From contig JBJOKE010000046.1 of assembly GCA_046046245.1 (NCBI GenBank), positions 1 through 64,000 of the forward strand: a DNA stretch of 64,000 nt, in the 5' to 3' direction. A program made the translations under genes and the position numbers. Below the pieces are notes generated by a model. It worked only from the letters and a program-made list of their open reading frames with translations. It made no database searches and had not been told where the DNA came from. Position 1 is the first letter of the stretch. Every line of letters begins with the position of its first letter. The stretch is from UBA4615 sp046046245 (GTDB lineage: Bacteria; Pseudomonadota; Gammaproteobacteria; Burkholderiales; Burkholderiaceae_E). This document shows, piece by piece, positions 1 through 8,279 of the stretch.

Positions 1-111
1 GCTTCAAGCTGCCGCGTCGCGTTGCCCATCGGGTGTCCCGCCGCGCTCTCTTCTCCACGCTCCACTCCAGCGTGCCAACCGGCTCGCGCCTGTTGACACG
101 GAGGGGCCATA

Positions 112-1113
112 TCAGTCGAGCTTCGCGCCGGAGTCCTTGACCGCCTTGGCCCACTTGCTGATCTCGGCGGTGACGAACTGCTGCATGACCTCGGGCGCCT
201 GGCCGCCGGGCTCGGCGCCGAGGCTGGTCCAGATCTCCTTCAGCTCGGCGCCGGCCAGACCGCGGGCCACCTCCTGCTGCATCCGGACGACGACGTCGCG
301 CGGCGTGCCGGCCGGTGCCCAGATCGCGTACCAGGTCCGTGCGTCGTAACCGGCGACGCCCTTCTCCGCGAGCGTCGGCACGTCGGGCAACGCGAACGAG
401 CGCTTGTCGCTGGTGACCGCGAGCGGCAGCAGCTTGCCGGCCTTGATCTGCGGCATCGAGCTGCCGAGCCCGTCGAACATCAGGTCGACCTGGCCGGCGA
501 GCAGGTCCTGCAGCGCCGGGCCCGCGCCGCGGTACGGGATGTGCGTGACGAAGGTCCTCGTCATCGTCTTGTAGAGCTCCACCGTCAGGTGGTGCGACGT
601 GCCGTTGCCGGCCGACGCGTAGTTCAGCTTGCCCGGATTGGCCTTGAGGTAGCGGAAGAACTCGTCGTAGCTGCGGAACGGCAGCTTCTGCGGGTTGATG
701 ACGAGCACGTTCGGCACGTACGACAGCATCGTGACCGGCACGAGATCCTTCTGCAGGTCGTAGCCGAGCTTGGGGTACATGCTCGGCGCGATCGCGTGGT
801 GGATGGCGCCGATCAGCCAGGTGTAGCCGTCGGGAGGCGACTTCGCGGCGAGTTCCGCGCCGAGCGTGCCGCCGGCGCCGCCGCGGTTGTCGATGACGAT
901 CGGCTGCCCGAGCTGCGCGGTGAGCACCTTCGAGAGCGGCCGCGCGAACGCGTCGGTCCCGCCACCGGGCGGGAACGGGACGATCATGCGGATCGGCTTG
1001 TTCGGCCAGCCGGCGGATTGCGCACGGGCGACCGGCGCGAGCGCGGCCGAGGCGAGTGCCGCGGCACCGGCGAGCAGCGGCCGCCGCCGCCCGGGGCGCA
1101 GGGGGTGGGTCAT
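112..1113 (-). CDS. Bug/TctC-family periplasmic solute receptor
   Basis: Encodes a 333-residue exported binding protein of the Bug (TctC) family, the receptor component of tripartite tricarboxylate transporters or an orphan carboxylate receptor. The N-terminus has an Arg-rich stretch followed by a hydrophobic Ala/Leu segment ending at ARAQS, a signal peptide, then the family hallmark IRMIVPFPPGGGTD at about residues 42-55 and the later HIPYRGAGPALQDLLAGQVD segment. GGAG lies six bases before the ATG. The gene is 26 bp downstream of and on the same strand as the malonyl-CoA decarboxylase, so a malonate or related dicarboxylate ligand is a reasonable inference. TctA/TctB membrane partners are not in the window. 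Family is secure, ligand is not known. Confidence 0.93.
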   Translation of the reverse strand: MTHPLRPGRRRPLLAGAAALASAALAPVARAQSAGWPNKPIRMIVPFPPGGGTDAFARPLSKVLTAQLGQPIVIDNRGGAGGTLGAELAAKSPPDGYTWLIGAIHHAIAPSMYPKLGYDLQKDLVPVTMLSYVPNVLVINPQKLPFRSYDEFFRYLKANPGKLNYASAGNGTSHHLTVELYKTMTRTFVTHIPYRGAGPALQDLLAGQVDLMFDGLGSSMPQIKAGKLLPLAVTSDKRSFALPDVPTLAEKGVAGYDARTWYAIWAPAGTPRDVVVRMQQEVARGLAGAELKEIWTSLGAEPGGQAPEVMQQFVTAEISKWAKAVKDSGAKLD

Positions 1114-1139
1114 CGTCGTCTCCTCGTATCTGTCGTGCG

Positions 1140-2471
1140 TCAGATCAGGCCGAGCACCGCGCGCGAGGCCGCGACCTCGCCGTGCATGAACTTCTCATGA
1201 CAGGCCTCGATCCGGTCGAGATCGTACAGGTAGTTCACCATCATCCCGAACGATTGCCGCAGGCCCTTGCGGGACAGGTCGGCCGCGGGATTGATCCGCT
1301 GCAGGCGCGCGCCGTTGTTCAGGTGGAAGCGGGCGACCGGGTCGGCTTCGGGCGCCTCGGTGGCGGTGCGGTGCACGAGGTAGTGCGCACACAGCGCCGA
1401 CAGCGCGTTGCGGTCGGCCTGGTCGTCGGCCGTGCCGCCGGGCACCGCCGCACCGCCGGGCAGCAGCCCCGCGAGGTCGGCGCCATGCCGCGTGCGAAGG
1501 GCGGCGAGCGCGTCCTGCAGCGCGCGCCGGTCCGTCGTGCGCATCCGCGGCGCGCCGATCGCGTCGGGATCGAGCTTCGTCAGCCAGCCCGCGAACCCGG
1601 GGATCGGCGACAGCGTGCAGAACGTCTTCAGCGTCGGAAACTCGCGCTGCAGTCGCTCGGCGACCTGCTTGATCAGGAAGTTGCCGAGGTTGATGCCGCG
1701 CAGCCCCGGCTGGCAGTTCGAGATCGAGTAGAAGACCGCGACCTTGAAGCCCGACGGGTCGATCGGCTGCGGCACGTCGCGGGCGAGCAGCGGTGCGATC
1801 GCCGCCGGCATCTGCGGCAGCAGCGCGATCTCGACGAAGATCAGCGGCTCGTCGGGCAGTACCGGGTGGAAGAACGCGAAGCAGCGGCGGTCGGGCTCGA
1901 GGCGGCGGCGCAGGTCGGCCCAGCCGTCGATCTCGTGGACGGCCTCGTGCGCGATGATCCGCTCGAGCAGCGACGCCGGCGAGCTCCAGTCGACCTGCAC
2001 GAGCCGCAGGAATCCGGGGTTGAACCACGACGAGAGCAGGTGCTGGAAGTCGGCGTCGACCGCCTTCAGCGAGCGGTCGTGGCGCAGCTTGTCCAGCAGA
2101 CGCTGGCGCATCTGCACGATCGCGCCGGTGCCGCCTTCGGCCCGGTTCAGCCTGCGCAGCAGCTCCTGGCGAGGCGGCTCCGCGGCCTTGGCGAGCTTCA
2201 CCAGGTTGTCCGGCGAGCGCGACACCGCGTAGTGCTCGGCGAGCCGCAGCACCTCGCCGGGGTCGGGATCGAAATCGCTGGCCAGCACCCTGAAGAAGCG
2301 GTGCATGCCGTCCGGGTCCAGGCGCCGCCAGCAGTCGAGCGCGGCCCCGGCGATCGCGCGGCTGTTCGATTCGCCGCGCTCGCTCAGCAGCTGGCGGCAG
2401 GTCTTCGCGAGTCGCGCGACGTCGTCGCGCTCGCCGGCGTCGCGTCTGAGGTTCCGGATCACGTCGAGCAT
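1140..2471 (-). CDS. malonyl-CoA decarboxylase
   Basis: 443 residues matching malonyl-CoA decarboxylase, which converts malonyl-CoA to acetyl-CoA and CO2. Visible family segments are the helical N-terminal region, the core WADLRRRLEPDRRCFAFFHP with EPLIFVEIAL, VAVFYSISNCQPGLRGINLGNFLIKQV, the FCTLSPIPGF stretch and the C-terminal VARFHLNNGARLQRINPAADLS. The Ser/His region around the SPIPGF and HLNNGA segments belongs to the acetyltransferase-like catalytic domain. Its neighbour downstream is a carboxylate receptor and upstream lies a short-chain dehydrogenase, which suggests a small malonate-use or fatty-acid-linked cluster. The start shown is the first ATG; no strong ribosome site was seen, so the N-terminus may shift slightly. 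Confidence 0.92.
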   Translation of the reverse strand: MLDVIRNLRRDAGERDDVARLAKTCRQLLSERGESNSRAIAGAALDCWRRLDPDGMHRFFRVLASDFDPDPGEVLRLAEHYAVSRSPDNLVKLAKAAEPPRQELLRRLNRAEGGTGAIVQMRQRLLDKLRHDRSLKAVDADFQHLLSSWFNPGFLRLVQVDWSSPASLLERIIAHEAVHEIDGWADLRRRLEPDRRCFAFFHPVLPDEPLIFVEIALLPQMPAAIAPLLARDVPQPIDPSGFKVAVFYSISNCQPGLRGINLGNFLIKQVAERLQREFPTLKTFCTLSPIPGFAGWLTKLDPDAIGAPRMRTTDRRALQDALAALRTRHGADLAGLLPGGAAVPGGTADDQADRNALSALCAHYLVHRTATEAPEADPVARFHLNNGARLQRINPAADLSRKGLRQSFGMMVNYLYDLDRIEACHEKFMHGEVAASRAVLGLI

Positions 2472-2535
2472 CGTTCGCTGGGCCTCGTCGCTTCTCGGTG
2501 GCGATGGGGACGGTCCCGTCCCCTCGGGTCGGGCC

Positions 2536-3288
2536 TCAGCCCAGCAGCAGGCCGCCGTCGACCGGGATCGTGTGTCCGACCACGTACGACGAGAGCGGCG
2601 AGGCGAGGAACAGTGCGACGCCGGCCATGTCCTGCGGCGTGCCGAGGCGGCCGGCCGGGATCCGCTGCAACGCGGCCGCGAGCCGCTTCGGATCGCCGGT
2701 GGTGACCTCGGTCATCTTGGTCGCGACGAAGCCCGGCGCGATCCCGTTGACGCGGATGCCGTCCGACACCCAGGCATCGGCGAGCGTGCGGACCAGCCCG
2801 ACCGCGCCGGCCTTCGACGCGGCATAGGCCGGATTGCCCCGGGTGGCGTGGAAGGCCGCGGTCGAGCTGACCACGATCGCGCTGCCGCCGGCGGCCTTCA
2901 GCGCCGCATGGAAGGCGGTGCAGCAGGCCATCACGCTGGTCAGGTTCACGTCGAGGACCTCCCGGAACCCCGGCATCGCGTATTCGCCCCGGCGGTACTT
3001 CACCATGCCCTGCGACAGCACCAGCACGTCGAGTGCACCGTGCGCGGCGGCCTCGCGGGCGACGGCTTCGTCGTCGGCGACGTCGACACGCGCGTAGGCG
3101 AGGCCGGCGAGGTCGGAGCCGCGCTCGTCGGCATAGTCGGCGGGCGATCCGCGCGTGCCCCAGACCGCCACCGTCGCGCCCCGCGCGAGGAACGCGCGCG
3201 CGATGCCGTTGCCGATGCCCGAGGAGCCGCCGACGACGAGGACGCGGCGGCCGGTGAAGTCGAGGGGATCGCGGGACGGGTCGGTCAT
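2536..3288 (-). CDS. SDR-family NAD(P)-dependent oxidoreductase
   Basis: 250-residue classical short-chain dehydrogenase. The Rossmann glycine motif VVGGSSGIGNGIARAF lies near residues 18-33, the NNAG-equivalent position reads VLSQG, the catalytic Ser is in VVSSTAAF and the YAASK segment provides the Tyr and Lys. The C-terminal IAPGFVATKM and IPVDGGLLLG are also typical. The substrate cannot be read from sequence. The start ATG overlaps the lgt stop by four bases (3285-3288), so the SDR and lgt are translationally coupled with lgt upstream... in transcription order lgt is first and SDR terminates the pair only if lgt reads through; the overlap itself is plain in the sequence: the last bases of lgt and the first codon of the SDR are shared. 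Confidence 0.9.
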   Translation of the reverse strand: MTDPSRDPLDFTGRRVLVVGGSSGIGNGIARAFLARGATVAVWGTRGSPADYADERGSDLAGLAYARVDVADDEAVAREAAAHGALDVLVLSQGMVKYRRGEYAMPGFREVLDVNLTSVMACCTAFHAALKAAGGSAIVVSSTAAFHATRGNPAYAASKAGAVGLVRTLADAWVSDGIRVNGIAPGFVATKMTEVTTGDPKRLAAALQRIPAGRLGTPQDMAGVALFLASPLSSYVVGHTIPVDGGLLLG

Positions 3289-4136
3289 GGTCGGAAGGTC
3301 TCCGTCCGCGCGGGCGCGCGGGTCGAATCGGGGGATGCGGCGACGTGGGCCGGCGCCGCCGGGCGAAGCATCAGCCACAGACCGGCGGCGACCATCGGGA
3401 GCGACAGCAGCTGGCCCATCGAGAGCCCGCCGGCGAGCAGGCCGAGGAAGGCGTCGGGCTCGCGGGCGAACTCGGCGAGGAAGCGGGCGGCGCCGTAGCC
3501 CACGAGGAACAGCCCGGACACCCGGCCGACCGGCCGCGGCCGCGACGAGAACCACCAGAGCAGCGCGAACAGCAGCAGGCCCTCGCCGGCGAACTGGTAG
3601 AGCTGCGACGGATGACGGGGCACGGCGCTGCCCGACTGCGGGAACACCGTCGCCCACGGCAGGTCGGTGGCCCGCCCCCAGAGCTCGCCGTTGATGAAGT
3701 TGCCCAGTCGGCCGGCGGCCAGCCCCAGCGGCACCAGCGGCGCGACGAAGTCCATCAGCACGAGGAACGGCAGCCCCTTGCGGCGCGCGAACCACGCACA
3801 GGCCAGCAGCACGCCGACCAGCCCGCCATGGAACGACATGCCGCCCTGCCAGACCGCGAACACCTCGAGCGGGTGCTGCAGGTAGTAGCCAGGCTTGTAG
3901 AACAGCACGTAGCCCAACCGGCCGCCGAGCACCACGCCGAGCACCCCGTGGAACAGCAGGTCCTCGACGTCGGCCGGCGCGAGGCCCGTGCCGGCGCGGT
4001 AGTGCGTATGCGCGACCCGCCAGCGGCCGAGCGCATAGAACGCCGCGAACGCGACGAGGTACATCAGCCCGTACCAGCGGATCGCGAGCGGGCCGAGCTG
4101 CAGCGCGACCGGGTCGAACTCGGGGTGGGTCAGCAT
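3285..4136 (-). CDS. lgt: prolipoprotein diacylglyceryl transferase Lgt
   Basis: 283-residue polytopic inner-membrane enzyme that transfers diacylglycerol from phosphatidylglycerol to the lipobox cysteine of prolipoproteins. Family signatures are IRWYGLMYLVAF near the N-terminus, the YRAGTGLAP/DVEDLLF loop, GGMSFHGGLVG and the signature GRLGNFINGELWGR, followed by RHPSQLYQ. Seven hydrophobic segments are apparent. The ATG at 4136 gives the normal Lgt start (MLTHPEFDPVALQLGPLAIRWYG); an in-frame extension further upstream is not conserved. The gene ends with a four-base overlap onto the downstream SDR start. Confidence 0.97.
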   Translation of the reverse strand: MLTHPEFDPVALQLGPLAIRWYGLMYLVAFAAFYALGRWRVAHTHYRAGTGLAPADVEDLLFHGVLGVVLGGRLGYVLFYKPGYYLQHPLEVFAVWQGGMSFHGGLVGVLLACAWFARRKGLPFLVLMDFVAPLVPLGLAAGRLGNFINGELWGRATDLPWATVFPQSGSAVPRHPSQLYQFAGEGLLLFALLWWFSSRPRPVGRVSGLFLVGYGAARFLAEFAREPDAFLGLLAGGLSMGQLLSLPMVAAGLWLMLRPAAPAHVAASPDSTRAPARTETFRP

Positions 4137-4265
4137 CGACGGAAGCGGGCCGGCCACGAGCCGGCGCTGGGCCAAGGATCGAGGTCCATTCTCCCACGAC
4201 TCGCGCACGCCCCCGCGGGGCCGCCCTTCGGCCGATCGGCCTACGTCGACGGCCCGGGGTCGGGC

Positions 4266-7109
4266 TCAGGCGTCGGCCGGCAGGTCCTGCGCCGCGATCC
4301 CGGGTGCGCCGCCGAACGCGCCGATCACGTGACCCACATCGAGGGGCTTGACCCAGTAGTCGTCGAAACCGAGGTCGCGCGCGCGATCGATGCTCTCGGC
4401 GTTCGCGTCGGCCGAGACCAGGACGACGCGCAAACCCGCCCAGCGCGGATCGGCCTTCAGCCGACGGTGGACCTCGAGTCCGTCGATGCCGGGCAGGTCC
4501 TGGTCGAGCAGCAGCAGGTCGGGCTCGAACGCCGAGATCGTCTCGAGCGCCTCCTCCCCGGTCTCGACGATCCGCAGCGACACGCCCGGGACCTGGCGGA
4601 CGATCTGCGTCATCAGCAGTCCGTTGAGCCGGTTGTCCTCGACGTAGAGGACGCGGCGCGGCGGCGCGCCGGCGGCCTCGCTCGCGTCGCCCCGCGGGCG
4701 CTCCGGCTCGTCGATCGCCGAGCCGGCGGCGGCCGGCAGGTGGACGGTGAACGTGGTGCCCCGGCCAGGCACGCTGTCGACGACGATCGAGCCGCCCATC
4801 GCCTGGGCGAGGCCCTGCGCGATCGACAGGCCGAGCCCCAGGCCTTCGGTCGGCAGACCGTCGGGACGCACCAGCCGCTCGAACGGACGGAACACCCGCG
4901 AGATCTCCTCGCGGGTCAGGCCCGGCCCGGTGTCCGTCACCGAGACCTGCGCGAAGCCGTCGCCCGGGTCGCCCTCGGCCTCGATGCGCACGCGGCCCTG
5001 CGACCGGTTGTACTTGACCGCGTTCGACGCGAGGTTCAGCAGGATCTGGCGCAGGCGCGTCGAGTCCGCCATCACCCGCAGGTCATCGGGGATGCGGCCC
5101 GCCTCGAGCGCGATGCCGTGACCCGCCGCCTGCGGCGCGATCATCCGCAGGCAGTCGCGCACGACCGGCGCGACGGCGACCGGCTCGCTGCGGATCGCCA
5201 GCCGCCCCGATTCGACCTGCGACATGTCGAGCAGGTCGTCGAGCAGCGCCGCCAGATGCTCGCTCGCGGTCACCACGTGGCCGACCATCGCCTGCCGCGG
5301 GGAGGCCGCGTCGGCCGAGTCGCGCTGCATCACCTGAGCCAGCCCGCGGATCGCGTTCAGCGGGGTGCGGAGCTCGTGCCCCACCCGCGACAGGAACTCG
5401 GACTTCGCGCGGTTCGCGAGGTCGGCCGCCGACTTCAGACGGGCGGCCTCCTCGGCCCGGCGCAACGCGGTGAGGTCGCGACGGACTCCGACCAGGCGAC
5501 GCGGTCGGTCCGGGGTCGTCAGCTCCAGCGCGACCGCGATCGAGATCCGGGCGATCGCGTCGCCGTGACGCACGGAGAGTTCGTCGCGCAGCACGTCGAG
5601 CCGCCCGTCCCAGACCGCCCGCAGTCCCGCCTCGACCCGATCGCGATCCTCGTCGGCGACCCGAGCCAGCCAGTCGTCGAGCCCTTCGGGCAGCCACGCG
5701 CCTGCATCCTGCCGCGGCATCTCGCCGACCAGTCGCAGCGACCGGGCGTCGAGATCGGCCTCCCAGATCGTGAGCCTCGCGGCCGACAGCGCGAGCTCCA
5801 GGCGGCGGGCGGCGTCGAGCGCGGCCCGGTGCTCGGCCCGGATCGCGGTCACGTCCTGCCCGGCGGTCACGCAACTGCCGTCGGACAGGACCACGTCGCG
5901 CAGCAGGAAGTCGCGCCCGGCCAGGCGGACCTCGAAGGGCTCGGCGCTGGCGCCACGCCGCACGGTACGGCGGGCGAGCCACTCGGCCTCGTGGCCGCGG
6001 GCGTTCTCGACCAGGCCGTCCTCGATCTGCTGCAGGATCAGGTCCCTCCAGGTCGCCGGCACCGCCTCGCCCGGGCGCAGGTTCAGCTCGCGCCAGCGTG
6101 CGTTGGTCAGCACGATCCGGCCGTCCGGATCGGTCATCACGTACGGGGCGGCGATCGCCTCGATCGCCTCGGCCAGCCGCCGCTCGGCGAGCGCCGTGCC
6201 GTCGCGGGCCGACCGTGAATCGGTGACATCGCGCGAGACGCCCCGGTAGCCGACGAAGCGACCGTCGGCGTCGTGCACGGGCACGCCGTTCTTGACGACG
6301 GTCCGCATCAGGCCGGACGCCTGCCGTCGGACCGTGAGGTCACGGAACGGCGCCTGCGAGCGGATCGCGGACAGCGCCCGCTGGTTCGACTCGCGCGTCT
6401 CGGGAAGCTCGTCGACCAGACCCTCGGTCATCAGGTGGCCGACATAGGTCGCAGGGGTGACGCCGAGCACGCGCTCGATGTTCTCGGACACCCAGTTCAC
6501 CCGCAGTCCGGCGGTTTCCCAAAGCCAGTCGCCGGACGAGGCCAGGAAGTCCGCCAGCCGCGCCTGCGACAGCACGGCCGCGGCGTGGTCGCGATGCTGG
6601 GCGAGCCGGTCGGCGGCGGACGCGGCGATCAGCCCGAGCAGCGCGAGGGTCCGGTCGTCGAGCCGGCGGGGCCGGCGATCGAGCACGCACAGGGTGCCGA
6701 CCGCATGGCCGTCGACCCGCAGGGGCACCCCTGCGTAGAACCGGAATCCGGTCTCGCCGGTGACCAGCGGGTTGTCGGCGAAACGCGGGTCGACCCGCGC
6801 GTCCTCGACGACCAGGGGCGCCTCCTGTGCGATCGCATGGGCGCAGAAGGCATGCTCGCGTGGTGTCTGCGAGGCGGCGAGCCCGACCCGCGACTTGAAC
6901 CACTGCCGATGCTCGTCGACCAGCGACAGCAGCGCGATCGGCGTCTCCGCCACCTCGGCGGCCAGGCGGGTGAGGTCGTCGAGCGCGGCGTGCGGCGGGG
7001 TGTCGAGCACGCCCAGGCCCCGCAGCACCTCGAGTCGCCGGCTTTCGTCGGGCAGGATGGGCGCGATCACGGACAGATCAGGATGGTGGAGGGCCGCAAC
7101 TGTTACCAA
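4266..7109 (-). CDS. GAF/PAS hybrid sensor histidine kinase with C-terminal receiver
   Basis: About 947 residues. Domains in order: an N-terminal GAF domain (about 15-170, with the VLDTPP and QWFKSRVGL signatures), at least two PAS domains (about 185-300 and 305-430) and a third PAS-like segment (about 435-565), a HisKA dimerisation domain with the phospho-acceptor His in GHELRTPLNAIRG near residue 577, a HATPase domain with N-box (NLASNAVKYN), DTGPGL and GLGLSI motifs, and a C-terminal receiver domain whose LLLLDQDLPG places the phospho-Asp near residue 868. No transmembrane segment is obvious, so it is probably cytoplasmic. No cognate response regulator adjoins it. The start is uncertain: the first codon used is TTG at 7109, and a GTG at 7070 is an alternative. 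Confidence 0.92.
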   Translation of the reverse strand: MVTVAALHHPDLSVIAPILPDESRRLEVLRGLGVLDTPPHAALDDLTRLAAEVAETPIALLSLVDEHRQWFKSRVGLAASQTPREHAFCAHAIAQEAPLVVEDARVDPRFADNPLVTGETGFRFYAGVPLRVDGHAVGTLCVLDRRPRRLDDRTLALLGLIAASAADRLAQHRDHAAAVLSQARLADFLASSGDWLWETAGLRVNWVSENIERVLGVTPATYVGHLMTEGLVDELPETRESNQRALSAIRSQAPFRDLTVRRQASGLMRTVVKNGVPVHDADGRFVGYRGVSRDVTDSRSARDGTALAERRLAEAIEAIAAPYVMTDPDGRIVLTNARWRELNLRPGEAVPATWRDLILQQIEDGLVENARGHEAEWLARRTVRRGASAEPFEVRLAGRDFLLRDVVLSDGSCVTAGQDVTAIRAEHRAALDAARRLELALSAARLTIWEADLDARSLRLVGEMPRQDAGAWLPEGLDDWLARVADEDRDRVEAGLRAVWDGRLDVLRDELSVRHGDAIARISIAVALELTTPDRPRRLVGVRRDLTALRRAEEAARLKSAADLANRAKSEFLSRVGHELRTPLNAIRGLAQVMQRDSADAASPRQAMVGHVVTASEHLAALLDDLLDMSQVESGRLAIRSEPVAVAPVVRDCLRMIAPQAAGHGIALEAGRIPDDLRVMADSTRLRQILLNLASNAVKYNRSQGRVRIEAEGDPGDGFAQVSVTDTGPGLTREEISRVFRPFERLVRPDGLPTEGLGLGLSIAQGLAQAMGGSIVVDSVPGRGTTFTVHLPAAAGSAIDEPERPRGDASEAAGAPPRRVLYVEDNRLNGLLMTQIVRQVPGVSLRIVETGEEALETISAFEPDLLLLDQDLPGIDGLEVHRRLKADPRWAGLRVVLVSADANAESIDRARDLGFDDYWVKPLDVGHVIGAFGGAPGIAAQDLPADA

Positions 7110-7239
7110 AATGTCTCATGCCCAGCCAGGCTGGACCACCCCCCGCGGCCCGGGTCTGTGGGCAATTACGCCATGAACTGTGGAAACCCCTCTCTCACCA
7201 AGGACGTCCGGCGCCGCGCCGCCGACCGGTGGCGCCGGA

Positions 7240-8172
7240 TCAGGCCGCCGCCGGCCAGTGGGCGATGAAGCGGGCGAGCACGGGCGATGGATCGTCGTCG
7301 CGCCAGACCAGCCCCACCTCGACCTGCGCGGGGCGCCCGGCGGGCTCGCGGTAGACCACGCCGCGGCGCTGCAGGTTGCGCAGGCTCGCGGGCACCGCCG
7401 CCATCCCGAGTCCGGCCGCCACCAGCGACACGATGGTCTGCATCTGGATCGCTTCCTGGCCGATCGCCGGCACCAGACCCGCTCGGGCGAACAGGCCGAG
7501 GATCTCGTCGTGCAGCGCGGGCGCCTTGTCGCGCGGGAAGACGAGCAGCGGCAGGTCGGCGACGCGGGCGAGTTGCAGGGGGCGGCCCGGGGCGGCGCGG
7601 GCAGCCGGGTGGGCAGCAGGCAGCGCGAGCAGCAGCGGCTCTCGCAGCACCGGGCGCCAGGCGAGTCCGCGGTGCGGGACCGGGGGCAGCGCGAAGCCCG
7701 CGTCGAGCCCGCCGTCGCGGAGCGCGTCGAACTGGGCGTCGCTGGTCATCTCGCGCAGCACCAGTCCGATGCCCGGGTGGCGGAGCCGGAACTCGCGGAC
7801 GCCACCGGGCAGGAAGCTGTACTCCGCCGGCGTCACGAAGCCGATCCGCAGCGCGCCGGCCTCGCCCCGGGCCGTCGCCCGCACGCGGCCGAGCATGTCG
7901 GCGAAGCGCGGGAAGAACGCATCGAGCTCGCGGGCGAGCACCTCCCCCGCCGCGGTCGGGACCACGCCCGAACGCCGTCGTTCGAGCAGGTCCACGCCGA
8001 GCCGAGCCTCCAGCCCGCGGACCGCCACCGAGAGCGGGGGCTGGGACATCGACAGCCGCGCCGCGGCCCGACCGAAATGCCCCTCTGCCACGACCGCCCG
8101 GAAGTAGCCCAGCGCCCGCAGGTCGATGCCCTGGAGGTCCGGGGGCAGCTGCGGCAGCGATACTCTTTTCAT
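7240..8172 (-). CDS. LysR-family transcriptional regulator
   Basis: 310 residues. The N-terminal winged HTH reads LRALGYFRAVVAEGHFGRAA then LSMSQPPLSVAVRGLEARLG, the standard LysR layout; residues from about 100 form the periplasmic-binding-protein-like effector domain. The ATG at 8172 is chosen because it gives the normal distance to the HTH. The gene is divergent from ilvD with a 107-bp shared intergenic region, so control of ilvD and of itself is the simplest inference. The effector is unknown. Confidence 0.93.
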   Translation of the reverse strand: MKRVSLPQLPPDLQGIDLRALGYFRAVVAEGHFGRAAARLSMSQPPLSVAVRGLEARLGVDLLERRRSGVVPTAAGEVLARELDAFFPRFADMLGRVRATARGEAGALRIGFVTPAEYSFLPGGVREFRLRHPGIGLVLREMTSDAQFDALRDGGLDAGFALPPVPHRGLAWRPVLREPLLLALPAAHPAARAAPGRPLQLARVADLPLLVFPRDKAPALHDEILGLFARAGLVPAIGQEAIQMQTIVSLVAAGLGMAAVPASLRNLQRRGVVYREPAGRPAQVEVGLVWRDDDPSPVLARFIAHWPAAA

Positions 8173-8279
8173 ATCGTCGCGTCGATGTCCGAATATTTTA
8201 CGTTGGCATTGCGGATGCGTACCATCGCCCCCCTGACCGCGCCGGAAGGCGCCCGACCCGAACGACACGGAGACCCGCG
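8173..8279. promoter_or_regulatory. divergent LysR/ilvD control region
   Basis: The 107 bp between the LysR start and the ilvD start include an AT-rich stretch (about 8172-8210) in otherwise very GC-rich DNA, the only place for both promoters and for a LysR-type T-N11-A site. ATATCG and CGAATAT flank a short spacer here. No exact operator can be fixed by eye. Confidence 0.5.

Noticed and set aside
1056..2705. 549-residue rightward open frame opposite malonyl-CoA decarboxylase
   Set aside because: Shadow frame of a clearly assigned enzyme in very GC-rich DNA.
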